A DNA stretch of 58,776 nt, taken from the NCBI GenBank assembly GCA_016783885.1, contig JADHVR010000012.1:1-58776 (forward strand). The letters are read 5' to 3'. Shown here in pieces: positions 52,087-58,776 of the stretch (position 1 is the stretch's first letter; every line of letters begins with the position of its first letter). Position numbers and translations under genes: made by a program. Below the pieces are notes generated by a model. It saw nothing but the letters and a program-made list of their open reading frames with translations, ran no database searches and was not told the origin of the DNA. The DNA comes from Bacteroidales bacterium (GTDB taxonomy: Bacteria; Bacteroidota; Bacteroidia; Bacteroidales; JAADJA01).

Positions 52087-52728
52087 ATGAAAAAACTGGC
52101 TCTTAGTTTAATAATGGGATTTTTTACTTTCACCGGTTTATTTGCACAAAAATATGCCTATGTTGATACTGAATATATTCTCGATAATATTCCTGAATAT
52201 CAAGATGCCCAGAACCAGTTAGATGAACTGGCAACCGAGTACCAGGAAGAAATAGAAGAAAAATTTGCTGAGATTGACAGAATGTACAAAACATTCCAGG
52301 CTGAGGCGGTTTTGATGCCGGAGGATATTAAAAAGAAAAAAGAAGAAGAGATTATTGCAAAAGAAGCAGAGGTTAAAGAATTTAAAAAACAACGGTTCGG
52401 AAAAGATGGGGATTTATTCTTAAAGCGTGAAGAACTTGTAAAACCGATCCAGGAAAAAATATTTAATGCAATAGAAGAAATTGCAACAAATAAAAATTAT
52501 GCTTTCGTTTTTGATAAAGCAGGTAGCCTTACAATATTGTATGTTAATGCTAAATTTGATATCAGCGATGATGTTTTGGATAAGGTTGGGGCCGTTTTAG
52601 GAACCGTAAGAAAAGAGGACAGGATTAAAAAGGAATATAAAAGCCAAAGCCCTGAGAAAATAAATAAAGGACAACAGAGACCCGGCGAGTTTGGACCTGG
52701 ACCAATAAAAAAAGGTGAAAGAAAATAG
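52087..52728 (+). CDS. OmpH/Skp family periplasmic chaperone, copy 1
   Basis: A 213-residue Skp-like chaperone with signal peptide (LALSLIMGFFTFTGLFA) and a long charged alpha-hairpin (about 40-130), the tentacles that hold unfolded barrel proteins in the periplasm. The KYAYVDTEYILDNIPEYQ start and YAFVFDKAGSLTILYVN end are typical. A basic, Pro/Gly-rich tail of about 35 residues is extra. An AAGGAGG Shine-Dalgarno lies 7 bases before the start. It follows bamA by 48 bases. Confidence 0.9.
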   Translation: MKKLALSLIMGFFTFTGLFAQKYAYVDTEYILDNIPEYQDAQNQLDELATEYQEEIEEKFAEIDRMYKTFQAEAVLMPEDIKKKKEEEIIAKEAEVKEFKKQRFGKDGDLFLKREELVKPIQEKIFNAIEEIATNKNYAFVFDKAGSLTILYVNAKFDISDDVLDKVGAVLGTVRKEDRIKKEYKSQSPEKINKGQQRPGEFGPGPIKKGERK

Positions 52729-52785
52729 GTTTTTGTAAATAAGTTTATTTAAGAAATTTTTTTATCTCAATTCAATTATATTCTA

Positions 52786-52793
52786 TACATTTG
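52786..52793 (+). promoter_or_regulatory. Candidate -7 box for skp copy 2
   Basis: TACATTTG matches TAnnTTTG, 45 bases before the ATG at 52839. TTTA (52761-52764) lies at about -33 spacing, one base off TTTG. Confidence 0.5.
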
Positions 52794-52838
52794 CCCCTTA
52801 AATTTTAAAATTAATTTATAAACTTTTAATTAATTAAA

Positions 52839-53360
52839 ATGAAAAGACTGATTAGTGTTTTTGTAGTACTTTTTATAGTTACTATTTCGTCGGATGCTTT
52901 TGCACAGAGCAAGATAAAGTTAGGGCATCTTGATTTTGCCAAGATGTACAGCTTAATGCCGGGATTAGATTCGGTAAAGACAATTTTTGAGGATTATAAT
53001 AAATCTATCCAGGAACAGTACGCAGCCATGCAAACCGAATTGGAGAATAAATTTATGGACTACCAGGCAAATGTTGGAAGTATGTCTGAAATTATTCGCC
53101 AGACTAAAGAAGCAGAGATTAATGATTTAAAAGGAAGATTAGATGCCTTTGAACAGCAGGCTGCACAAGACCTTCAAGATAAAGAGCTTGAACTGACATC
53201 ACCGATTATTGAAGAAGCAAAAAAAGCAGTAGAGGAAGTTGCAAGAGAGAATGGCTATACGTATGTTTTCAACAGTACCGAAGGACTTTTACTGTATGCC
53301 GAACCGAGTGATGATATAACTGAACTTGTTAAAGCTAAATTAGGTATTCAGGATGAATAA
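52839..53360 (+). CDS. OmpH/Skp family periplasmic chaperone, copy 2
   Basis: A 173-residue Skp-like protein with a signal peptide (residues 1-23, ending in AFAQ) and the usual order: KIKLGHLDFAKMYSLMPGL, a long coiled-coil hairpin (about 45-120) and GYTYVFNSTEGLLLYAEPSD. It is the second of the tandem pair behind bamA and has its own candidate promoter. An intrinsic terminator lies 6 bases after its stop. Confidence 0.9.
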   Translation: MKRLISVFVVLFIVTISSDAFAQSKIKLGHLDFAKMYSLMPGLDSVKTIFEDYNKSIQEQYAAMQTELENKFMDYQANVGSMSEIIRQTKEAEINDLKGRLDAFEQQAAQDLQDKELELTSPIIEEAKKAVEEVARENGYTYVFNSTEGLLLYAEPSDDITELVKAKLGIQDE

Positions 53361-53366
53361 CCTTTA

Positions 53367-53411
53367 AAAAGACCTTCCATCCCGATACCTATCGGGATGG
53401 AAGAGTCTTTT
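53367..53411. terminator. Bidirectional intrinsic terminator
   Basis: A 14-bp perfect stem (CTTCCATCCCGATA / TATCGGGATGGAAG, loop CC) is extended by AAAAGAC / GTCTTTT with one bulged A. A-rich left and T-rich right flanks let it end both the skp transcript and the convergent minus-strand gene at 53415-54590. Its centre has the CCCGATAnnTATCGGG motif seen at 40192-40209. Confidence 0.85.
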
Positions 53412-53414
53412 CTT

Positions 53415-54590
53415 TTATTTAACAAGCGTTACTGTTCCTTTATTAGTAACCGTACCGTTTTCGTCTTCATAATATACTACCCAAACATATACTCCCGAAT
53501 TACAGGGATTGCCATTTAATGTTCCGTCCCAGCCTTCATTAATATCATTTGTTTCAAATATTTGCTGCCCCCAACTGTTGTATATATACATCTTAAAGTT
53601 ATTTATTCTGTTTTCAGGATTTGCAAAAACTTTAAAAACCCTGTTTTGTTCTACCGGACTGTTTGGATTAAATGCATTTGGAATCGGAATAACCTGAACT
53701 AAGATGTTATCCCAATATTTCATTCCTCCGCAAAGTGTAATCTCTGCAAAGTAAGTTGTACTTTCTGTTGGATGTACAACAACAGATTGATTATTGCTGA
53801 TAACCTCGCCATCGGGATAATTGTCTTTATACCATGCCCATGAGAGTTTTCCAACAGGAACAATTATCTCAGGTTCAAAATTTACGGAAGTTATCGTATA
53901 ATTATCCGGTCCCTGCGGGTCAAATCTCCAGCTTTCGTTAAAAGCCGTCCATGATGTATTATTTCTTCCCGGAACAACAATTCCGAGGTCATCATTAAAA
54001 TTGACTCCCTGAGTAGCTTTATTGCCTAAATTAGCTTCACAGGCAGGTTTTGCAATGATATTATTAACTATTGAATTATCGTTTTCGTTCAGCACAATTT
54101 GATATGTGGCTTTCTGTGATTCACAATTGAACATTGGCGCTTCACACCAACCAACGATAAGTTTTCTTCCGGGTTCTTCTCCAACAGTTTTATAATAAAT
54201 AAATTCATTGTGAGGTGTTATGGGTCTTCTGAATAAATCCTGGTAGGGTCCCATGATAGTTATTGGAAATGTATTATTAGGAATGGAAACCGGATCCCAA
54301 TAGCTAAATCCAAGTATATCCGGCACATCAAAGCTCACAAGTCCATTTGGTCCGATAGCAAATTGAGTATAAATCTCACCAAAATATGTGAAGTCAAATC
54401 CTATCTCGAAAGGTCCTACAAAGTAATCATCCTGAGCCGTAACCGGAGTGCCTGTATATCCAAGGTATTCCCCGGAAAGCATTATAGGTAATCCGGCGCT
54501 AATTGTAACATCTTCTCCGGCATCCACTTGTGCAAATGACAAGTAGAATTGTAACGAAAGAAAAAATGTTATAAAAAATTTTATTTTCAA
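53415..54590 (-). CDS. Secreted protein with type B (gliding-motility C-terminal) sorting domain
   Basis: A 391-residue exported protein. The best start is a TTG at 54588-54590, as no ATG is available and it yields a signal peptide (KIKFFITFFLSLQFYLSFAQ) directly. The middle is beta-rich and of unknown family (FDFTYFGEIYTQFAIGPNGL resembles a Nidogen/PA14-like jelly roll). The last 85 residues match the type B T9SS domain: IPNAFNPNSP, YIYNSWGQQIFE, GWDGTLNG and GVYVWVVYYE. It should be secreted by T9SS. It converges on the skp genes at a shared terminator. Confidence 0.8.
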   Translation of the reverse strand: MKIKFFITFFLSLQFYLSFAQVDAGEDVTISAGLPIMLSGEYLGYTGTPVTAQDDYFVGPFEIGFDFTYFGEIYTQFAIGPNGLVSFDVPDILGFSYWDPVSIPNNTFPITIMGPYQDLFRRPITPHNEFIYYKTVGEEPGRKLIVGWCEAPMFNCESQKATYQIVLNENDNSIVNNIIAKPACEANLGNKATQGVNFNDDLGIVVPGRNNTSWTAFNESWRFDPQGPDNYTITSVNFEPEIIVPVGKLSWAWYKDNYPDGEVISNNQSVVVHPTESTTYFAEITLCGGMKYWDNILVQVIPIPNAFNPNSPVEQNRVFKVFANPENRINNFKMYIYNSWGQQIFETNDINEGWDGTLNGNPCNSGVYVWVVYYEDENGTVTNKGTVTLVK

Positions 54591-54628
54591 TTTGATAAAA
54601 CTATTAATTTTTTAGTCATTTTAAATAT

Positions 54629-55912
54629 CTATTTCCCCACTTTCATCTCAAACAAAGAATTTTCATCAAGGTATTTTTGAGCCAGGTTTCTAAGTTCTTC
54701 CGCACTGATATTTTTAATTATCTCGATAAAATTTCTGTTATAGCTGTTATCCAATCCGTATTCGAGTATTCCTTTTAAGTTATCCGACAACGCAAAAGCC
54801 CCATCCATACTTCTAAGGAAAGATCCCAACATATAATTCCTAACTATATCAAGTTCCGACTCGGGTATCTTTTTCTCCTTCAATACTTTTATTTCATAGT
54901 ATATTTCATTAATAGCTTTTTGAGTAACCTTGTTTCCTATTTCAGAGGTAATAAAAAAATACCCTGAATTATGTAACGAAACCACTGCTGACCCGATACC
55001 ATAAGTATAACCTTTTTCTTCGCGTATATTGGTCATTAACCTTGAACCGAAATATCCGCCAAGCACAGTGTTCAGAACCAAAAGTTTCAGGAAATCCGGA
55101 TGTTTTTTATTGAAAAGAACCTTCCCGATCCTTATTGCCGATTGAATTGCATCATCTTTTTTTACATGAACTCTTCGGCTAATATTTGGTTCAATAGTAA
55201 TGATTTTCTTTTTATTTATTTTTTGCGGGCTTCCGTTATATCCTCCAAAATATCTGTTTAAAAGGTTGACCATATCTTTACGGATTTTGCCGGCAATAAT
55301 GATCTTGCAATTTTCAGGATAATAAAAATCTTTAAAAAAATTTATAAGATCATCCCTTTTTATTCTATCGAAATCATCCTCATCGAAAAGTCTTCCGTAC
55401 GGATAGTTTTTGCCAAAAATTAACTCATTAAATTTCCTGCGAGCCAAATATCTGACTTTTTTATTATTGATGATGAACTCTTGTTTCCGGTTTTGTTTAT
55501 AAATTTCCAGATCATTATCAGGAAATACAGGGCATTTTATCACTTCACCAATGATGGGTAATGTATTATCCAAATGCTTGTTTAGCGAGTAAAACGATAT
55601 ATATGCCATATCTTTATCGGCGGATGTTTCAAGATGAGCGCCGTAATAATCTATTTTTTCAGCTATTTCCTCAGAGGTATAAGATTCTGTTCCCTCTTTC
55701 AGCATTTTATTGGTGAATTTGGCGACCATGAGTTTGTCCTGGTACCAGCTTCCGGCATTGAATAAAAATTCGATTTTAATAATATCCTGTATCCCTGTAT
55801 CTATAAGGTAAACAGGAATGCCATTATTAAGCTTGACTACCTCTGGCTCGAAAAAATCAATTTTATCCACTAAATTGATGTCGGGCTGTATATTTCGGTT
55901 TAGTTTAATCAT
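54629..55912 (-). CDS. M16 family peptidase-like protein, non-catalytic partner
   Basis: A 427-residue insulinase/pitrilysin-fold protein from the ATG at 55912. Where active members have HxxEH it reads MVAKFTNKMLKEGT, so the zinc site is missing. The second half holds the substrate-binding arginine/tyrosine segment (REEKGYTYGIGSAV), as expected for the partner of a two-subunit M16 protease. It follows the active subunit gene after 2 bases, so the pair is surely co-transcribed. No signal peptide is seen. Confidence 0.85.
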   Translation of the reverse strand: MIKLNRNIQPDINLVDKIDFFEPEVVKLNNGIPVYLIDTGIQDIIKIEFLFNAGSWYQDKLMVAKFTNKMLKEGTESYTSEEIAEKIDYYGAHLETSADKDMAYISFYSLNKHLDNTLPIIGEVIKCPVFPDNDLEIYKQNRKQEFIINNKKVRYLARRKFNELIFGKNYPYGRLFDEDDFDRIKRDDLINFFKDFYYPENCKIIIAGKIRKDMVNLLNRYFGGYNGSPQKINKKKIITIEPNISRRVHVKKDDAIQSAIRIGKVLFNKKHPDFLKLLVLNTVLGGYFGSRLMTNIREEKGYTYGIGSAVVSLHNSGYFFITSEIGNKVTQKAINEIYYEIKVLKEKKIPESELDIVRNYMLGSFLRSMDGAFALSDNLKGILEYGLDNSYNRNFIEIIKNISAEELRNLAQKYLDENSLFEMKVGK

Positions 55913-55914
55913 TT

Positions 55915-57150
55915 TTAATTTGCAAAATAATAAAGTGTTGAACAATTATCTTTCCTGAAAATTTCATTAGCCGTTTGATGAATCCCTTCTATTGTAACTG
56001 AAGAATATTTAGATTTTTCCTGGTTAATAAGGTCTGCATCCCCTAAAAGTTCAGAAAAAGACAGATTCATAGCTTTATTCAGGACATTTATTTCGGAGAA
56101 TTCCAGTGAGGATTCAATCTTGTTTTTTACTTTCCTAAGTTCTTCATCTTTAACCGGAATATCTTTGATTTTCTCAATTTCATTTTCTATTGCTTTTTCA
56201 GCATCCTTCATTTTTACGCCATTCACCAGCTTTCCTGTAAAAACAAATAAGCCATTATCAATATCCCCGGTAATGTAAGCATTTATTTCGCTGAAAAGCT
56301 TTTGTTCTTTGACTAATCGTGTATAAAGCCTGGATGAATCGCCGTTCGACAGAATATCAGAGATGAGGTCGGTAGTGTGATATTCCCGATCGGTACGTGC
56401 ACATATATGATATACCTTGTAAATTGCATCGAAGGGCACTTTTCGTTTTACGGTTAAATTTCTTATTTCTGTTTGAGCCGGTTCCATTGGCAGACTTCTA
56501 TTGTACTTGGTTACCTGCAAAACCGGACCAAACCATTTCTCAGCAAGTTTTTTAATCTTTCGGGTTTCAACATTTCCTGCCACTGTCAGAATAGCGTTGT
56601 TTGGATTGTAAAACTTCTTGTAAAAAGCTTTCACATCATCCATGGTGGCATTTTCAATGTGTGAAATTTCCTTTCCAATTGTCGGCCATTTGTACGGATG
56701 AATTTTATAAGCAAGAGGTTTCAGTATTAACCATACATCGCCGTAAGGCTGGTTTAAATATGATTGTTTAAATTCTTCAATAACTACATTTTTTTGAACC
56801 TCAAGACTTTTGGACGAAAAGGCAAGATCGAACATCCTGTCCGATTCGAGCCAGAACGCCAGTTCAAGGTTTTGTTTTGGAATAGTTAAGTAATAATTTG
56901 TTATATCATTATTAGTAAAAGCATTGTTTTCGCCACCTGCTTTTTCCAGCGGAATATCATATTTTGGAATATTTACCGACCCCCCGAACATAAGGTGCTC
57001 AAATAAATGAGCAAAACCGGTTTTGTCCGGGTCTTCATCCCTTGCCCCAACATTATAAAGTATATTCATTGCCACAATAGGAGTATTGATATCTTTATGT
57101 ACAATTACCTTTAATCCGTTGTCAAGTTCAAACTTATCAAAATCGATCAT
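55915..57150 (-). CDS. M16 family zinc peptidase, catalytic subunit
   Basis: A 411-residue M16 peptidase with the inverted zinc motif H48-L-F-E51-H52 (GFAHLFEHLMFGGS) and a distal glutamate in VVIEEFKQSYLNQPYGD. It starts FELDNGLKVIVHKDINTPIV. It should degrade peptides in a clam-shell heterodimer with the downstream non-catalytic protein. There is no signal peptide, so the pair is probably cytosolic. The gene diverges from glyA. Confidence 0.9.
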   Translation of the reverse strand: MIDFDKFELDNGLKVIVHKDINTPIVAMNILYNVGARDEDPDKTGFAHLFEHLMFGGSVNIPKYDIPLEKAGGENNAFTNNDITNYYLTIPKQNLELAFWLESDRMFDLAFSSKSLEVQKNVVIEEFKQSYLNQPYGDVWLILKPLAYKIHPYKWPTIGKEISHIENATMDDVKAFYKKFYNPNNAILTVAGNVETRKIKKLAEKWFGPVLQVTKYNRSLPMEPAQTEIRNLTVKRKVPFDAIYKVYHICARTDREYHTTDLISDILSNGDSSRLYTRLVKEQKLFSEINAYITGDIDNGLFVFTGKLVNGVKMKDAEKAIENEIEKIKDIPVKDEELRKVKNKIESSLEFSEINVLNKAMNLSFSELLGDADLINQEKSKYSSVTIEGIHQTANEIFRKDNCSTLYYFAN

Positions 57151-57244
57151 CTAACATAAATTTTATGTAATTTGATTTTACCTACTATAAACATAGTTTT
57201 GACAAAATTATTCTATTCTAAGACCTGTGCAAAATTAATTTTTA

Positions 57245-57252
57245 TAAATTTG
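57245..57252 (+). promoter_or_regulatory. Candidate -7 box for glyA
   Basis: TAAATTTG matches TAnnTTTG and lies 61 bases before the glyA ATG. No TTTG is found at -33, so the call is weak. Confidence 0.35.
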
Positions 57253-57313
57253 TAAAAAATATATGTACAGTTTATTTGTGCTAGTAGAAATTTAGAAATT
57301 ATTGAAAACAATT

Positions 57314-58594
57314 ATGAAAAGAGACACCTTAGTATTCGAAATCCTTGAAAAGGAAACAAACCGCCAGATGACCGGCATTGAGCTTATTGCATCTGAAAAT
57401 TTTGTCAGCGATCAGGTTTTAGAAGCCATGGGTTCTGTTATGACAAATAAATATGCCGAAGGTTATCCGGGCAAAAGGTATTATGGCGGATGCCAGCATG
57501 TGGATGAAACCGAACAGCTTGCTATAGATCGCTTACAAGAACTTTTTGGAGCTGCTTGGGCTAATGTGCAGCCACATTCGGGCGCTCAGGCAAATATGGC
57601 TGTATTTCTCACACTTCTGAAACCAGGTGATAAATTCATGGGATTAGATTTGTCTCATGGCGGACACCTTTCTCATGGTTCAAAAGTTAATTCTTCAGGG
57701 ATATTGTATAATCCTATTGCTTATGAGGTTGATGAGCAAACAGGTATGGTGGATTATGACAAGATGGAAGAAACAGCCCTTCGCGAAAAACCGAAACTTA
57801 TTCTTGCCGGAGCTTCAGCTTATTCACGCGACTGGGATTATAAACGGATGCGAGAAATAGCAAATAAAATTGGTGCTTTCCTCATGGCAGATATTGCTCA
57901 CCCTGCCGGTTTGATAGCTGTCGGACTACTGAATGATCCTTTGAAATATTGCCACGTTGTTACTTCAACTACGCATAAAACTCTTCGCGGTCCAAGAGGG
58001 GGCATCATTATGATGGGTGAGGATTTTGATAATCCGTTCGGGAAAACTACTCCAAAAGGTGTGATACGCAAAATGTCCTCCTTGTTTAATTCAGGTGTAT
58101 TCCCCGGCATACAAGGCGGTCCGCTGGAGCATGTAATTGCAGCTAAGGCTGTTGCTTTTGGTGAAGCGCTCACAAAAGAATACAAAGATTATATGGTTCA
58201 GGTTAAGAAAAATGCTGAAGTTATGTCAAACGCTTTTGTTGATAAGGGTTATCATGTAATTTCCAATGGTACCGACAATCACCTGATGCTAATCGACCTG
58301 AGAACAAAATTCCCTGATATTACCGGAAGAAAGGTTGAAAACACACTTGTGTTGGCTGATATTACGGTAAACAAGAACATGGTTCCGTTCGACAGCCGTT
58401 CACCATTCCAGACGTCAGGCTTGCGTATAGGAACACCTGCTATAACAACACGCGGAATGAAAGAAGAACACATGCCTGTTATTGTTGACTTTATCGGCCA
58501 GGTTATTTCTGATATTGAAAATGAAGAACTGCTCGAAAAAGTTAAGAAGCAGGTAAACGAGATGATGTCGGAGTTCCCAATGTTTGCGGGGTAA
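57314..58594 (+). CDS. glyA: Serine hydroxymethyltransferase
   Basis: A 426-residue PLP enzyme of normal length, from the ATG at 57314 (a TTG four codons upstream is less likely). Motifs are [61 protein letters not shown] and the PLP lysine in [18 protein letters not shown]. It interconverts serine and glycine with tetrahydrofolate, supplying one-carbon units. It is transcribed alone, diverging from the M16 pair. Confidence 0.95.
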   Translation: MKRDTLVFEILEKETNRQMTGIELIASENFVSDQVLEAMGSVMTNKYAEGYPGKRYYGGCQHVDETEQLAIDRLQELFGAAWANVQPHSGAQANMAVFLTLLKPGDKFMGLDLSHGGHLSHGSKVNSSGILYNPIAYEVDEQTGMVDYDKMEETALREKPKLILAGASAYSRDWDYKRMREIANKIGAFLMADIAHPAGLIAVGLLNDPLKYCHVVTSTTHKTLRGPRGGIIMMGEDFDNPFGKTTPKGVIRKMSSLFNSGVFPGIQGGPLEHVIAAKAVAFGEALTKEYKDYMVQVKKNAEVMSNAFVDKGYHVISNGTDNHLMLIDLRTKFPDITGRKVENTLVLADITVNKNMVPFDSRSPFQTSGLRIGTPAITTRGMKEEHMPVIVDFIGQVISDIENEELLEKVKKQVNEMMSEFPMFAG

Positions 58595-58760
58595 TGTTTT
58601 GATACTTTCTATTTATCCGTCTTTTTTATTTCTTAGCTTTTCTTGACTTTGACACGATTTTATAATTGAAGTCCTGTATCCCTTGATATCATTGATTTGA
58701 TTTTTCATTTTGGTAAAAATGTAGAGCGAATACAGGCTTGTGTACTAACATTTCCCCCTG

Positions 58761-58768
58761 TATCTTTG
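58761..58768 (+). promoter_or_regulatory. Candidate -7 box at the right edge
   Basis: TATCTTTG fits TAnnTTTG and lies 9 bases from the window end; its gene would be outside. The rest of 58595-58760 holds no feature I can support. Confidence 0.35.
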
Positions 58769-58776
58769 CCCTCGTA

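Noticed and set aside
54629..55912. Missing HxxEH motif as a mutated, dead peptidase
   Set aside because: Two-subunit M16 proteases normally have one non-catalytic partner, and the intact catalytic subunit lies 2 bases upstream.
1..58776. CRISPR array, tRNA or rRNA genes
   Set aside because: I looked through the gaps and saw no regularly spaced direct repeats and no tRNA-like cloverleaf; the longer gaps are explained by hairpins, promoters or AT-rich leader.

Overview
The window reads as a chromosome segment of an anaerobic, AT-rich member of the Bacteroidota (Bacteroidales-like). The evidence is type A and type B type IX secretion (T9SS) C-terminal sorting domains, a GlnN-type glutamine synthetase III, the nadK - DUF6089 - uppS - bamA - skp - skp gene order typical of the phylum, and promoters of the Bacteroidota form (TAnnTTTG -7 box, in one case with a TTTG -33 box). 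The anaerobic lifestyle is inferred from radical SAM enzymes, an ADP-forming acetyl-CoA synthetase, NifX-like proteins, a 2[4Fe-4S] ferredoxin, methionine gamma-lyase, an Fe-S flavin oxidoreductase and Crp/Fnr control.

Layout. (1) 1-4.4 kb: two T9SS-secreted proteins on the minus strand. (2) 4.6-7.7 kb: a DUF134 regulator, DUF5320, a zinc ribbon, a methyltransferase, a 35-residue membrane peptide, a VOC protein, a NifX-like protein and the C-terminal remnant of an Mrp-type ATPase. (3) 7.8-24.1 kb: a long co-directional run with many short gaps or ATGA overlaps. It holds a radical SAM protein, an AcoX-type ATP-NAD kinase-like protein, aminotransferases, a methyltransferase, a manganese exporter, an MFS carrier, a flavin/Fe-S oxidoreductase, a stand-alone archaeal-type ThrRS editing domain, a second VOC protein, a ZIP transporter, phosphoglycerate mutase, GH130, an internally deleted GT4-toroid protein, a TIM-barrel-like hypothetical and a DUF89 phosphatase. 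(4) 24.1-31.7 kb: a Crp/Fnr regulator divergent from a CoA-disulfide-reductase-like flavoprotein, followed by two unknown proteins, a double-Usp protein, an acetate-CoA ligase/acetyltransferase fusion and a wrecked phosphate permease. (5) 32-36 kb: NifX-like protein, thioesterase, methionine gamma-lyase, ferredoxin, a cobO pseudogene, a CGGC protein and a second radical SAM copy. (6) 36-46.5 kb, minus strand: glnN, a sodium:solute symporter between two clusters of REP-like hairpins, a heptose nucleotide pathway interrupted by a RelE-type toxin-antitoxin pair, a nitroreductase, a hybrid sensor kinase and a FIST protein. (7) 46.8-58.6 kb: housekeeping and envelope genes (nadK, uppS, bamA, two skp genes), a type B-sorted protein, an M16 protease pair and glyA.

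The most interesting signal is a promoter architecture found three times, at about 7.6, 24.9 and 31.8 kb. A 14-bp palindrome TTGARYAATCTCAA is followed after exactly 8 bases by TTAAGG, and a TAnnTTTG -7 box begins exactly 69 bases after the palindrome starts. The copies stand before the first radical SAM gene, before the flavoprotein (in the gap shared with the Crp/Fnr gene) and before the second NifX gene. They suggest one Crp/Fnr-type regulon controlling three units of regions 3 to 5, with the regulator probably encoded inside it.

The second theme is erosion. Between 4.6 and 36 kb at least four genes are broken (Mrp-type ATPase, GT4-toroid enzyme, phosphate permease, cobO), while the flanking housekeeping genes look intact. 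I saw no tRNA, rRNA, CRISPR array or complete insertion sequence. All family assignments come from reading the sequence and remembered family features; no database search was run.
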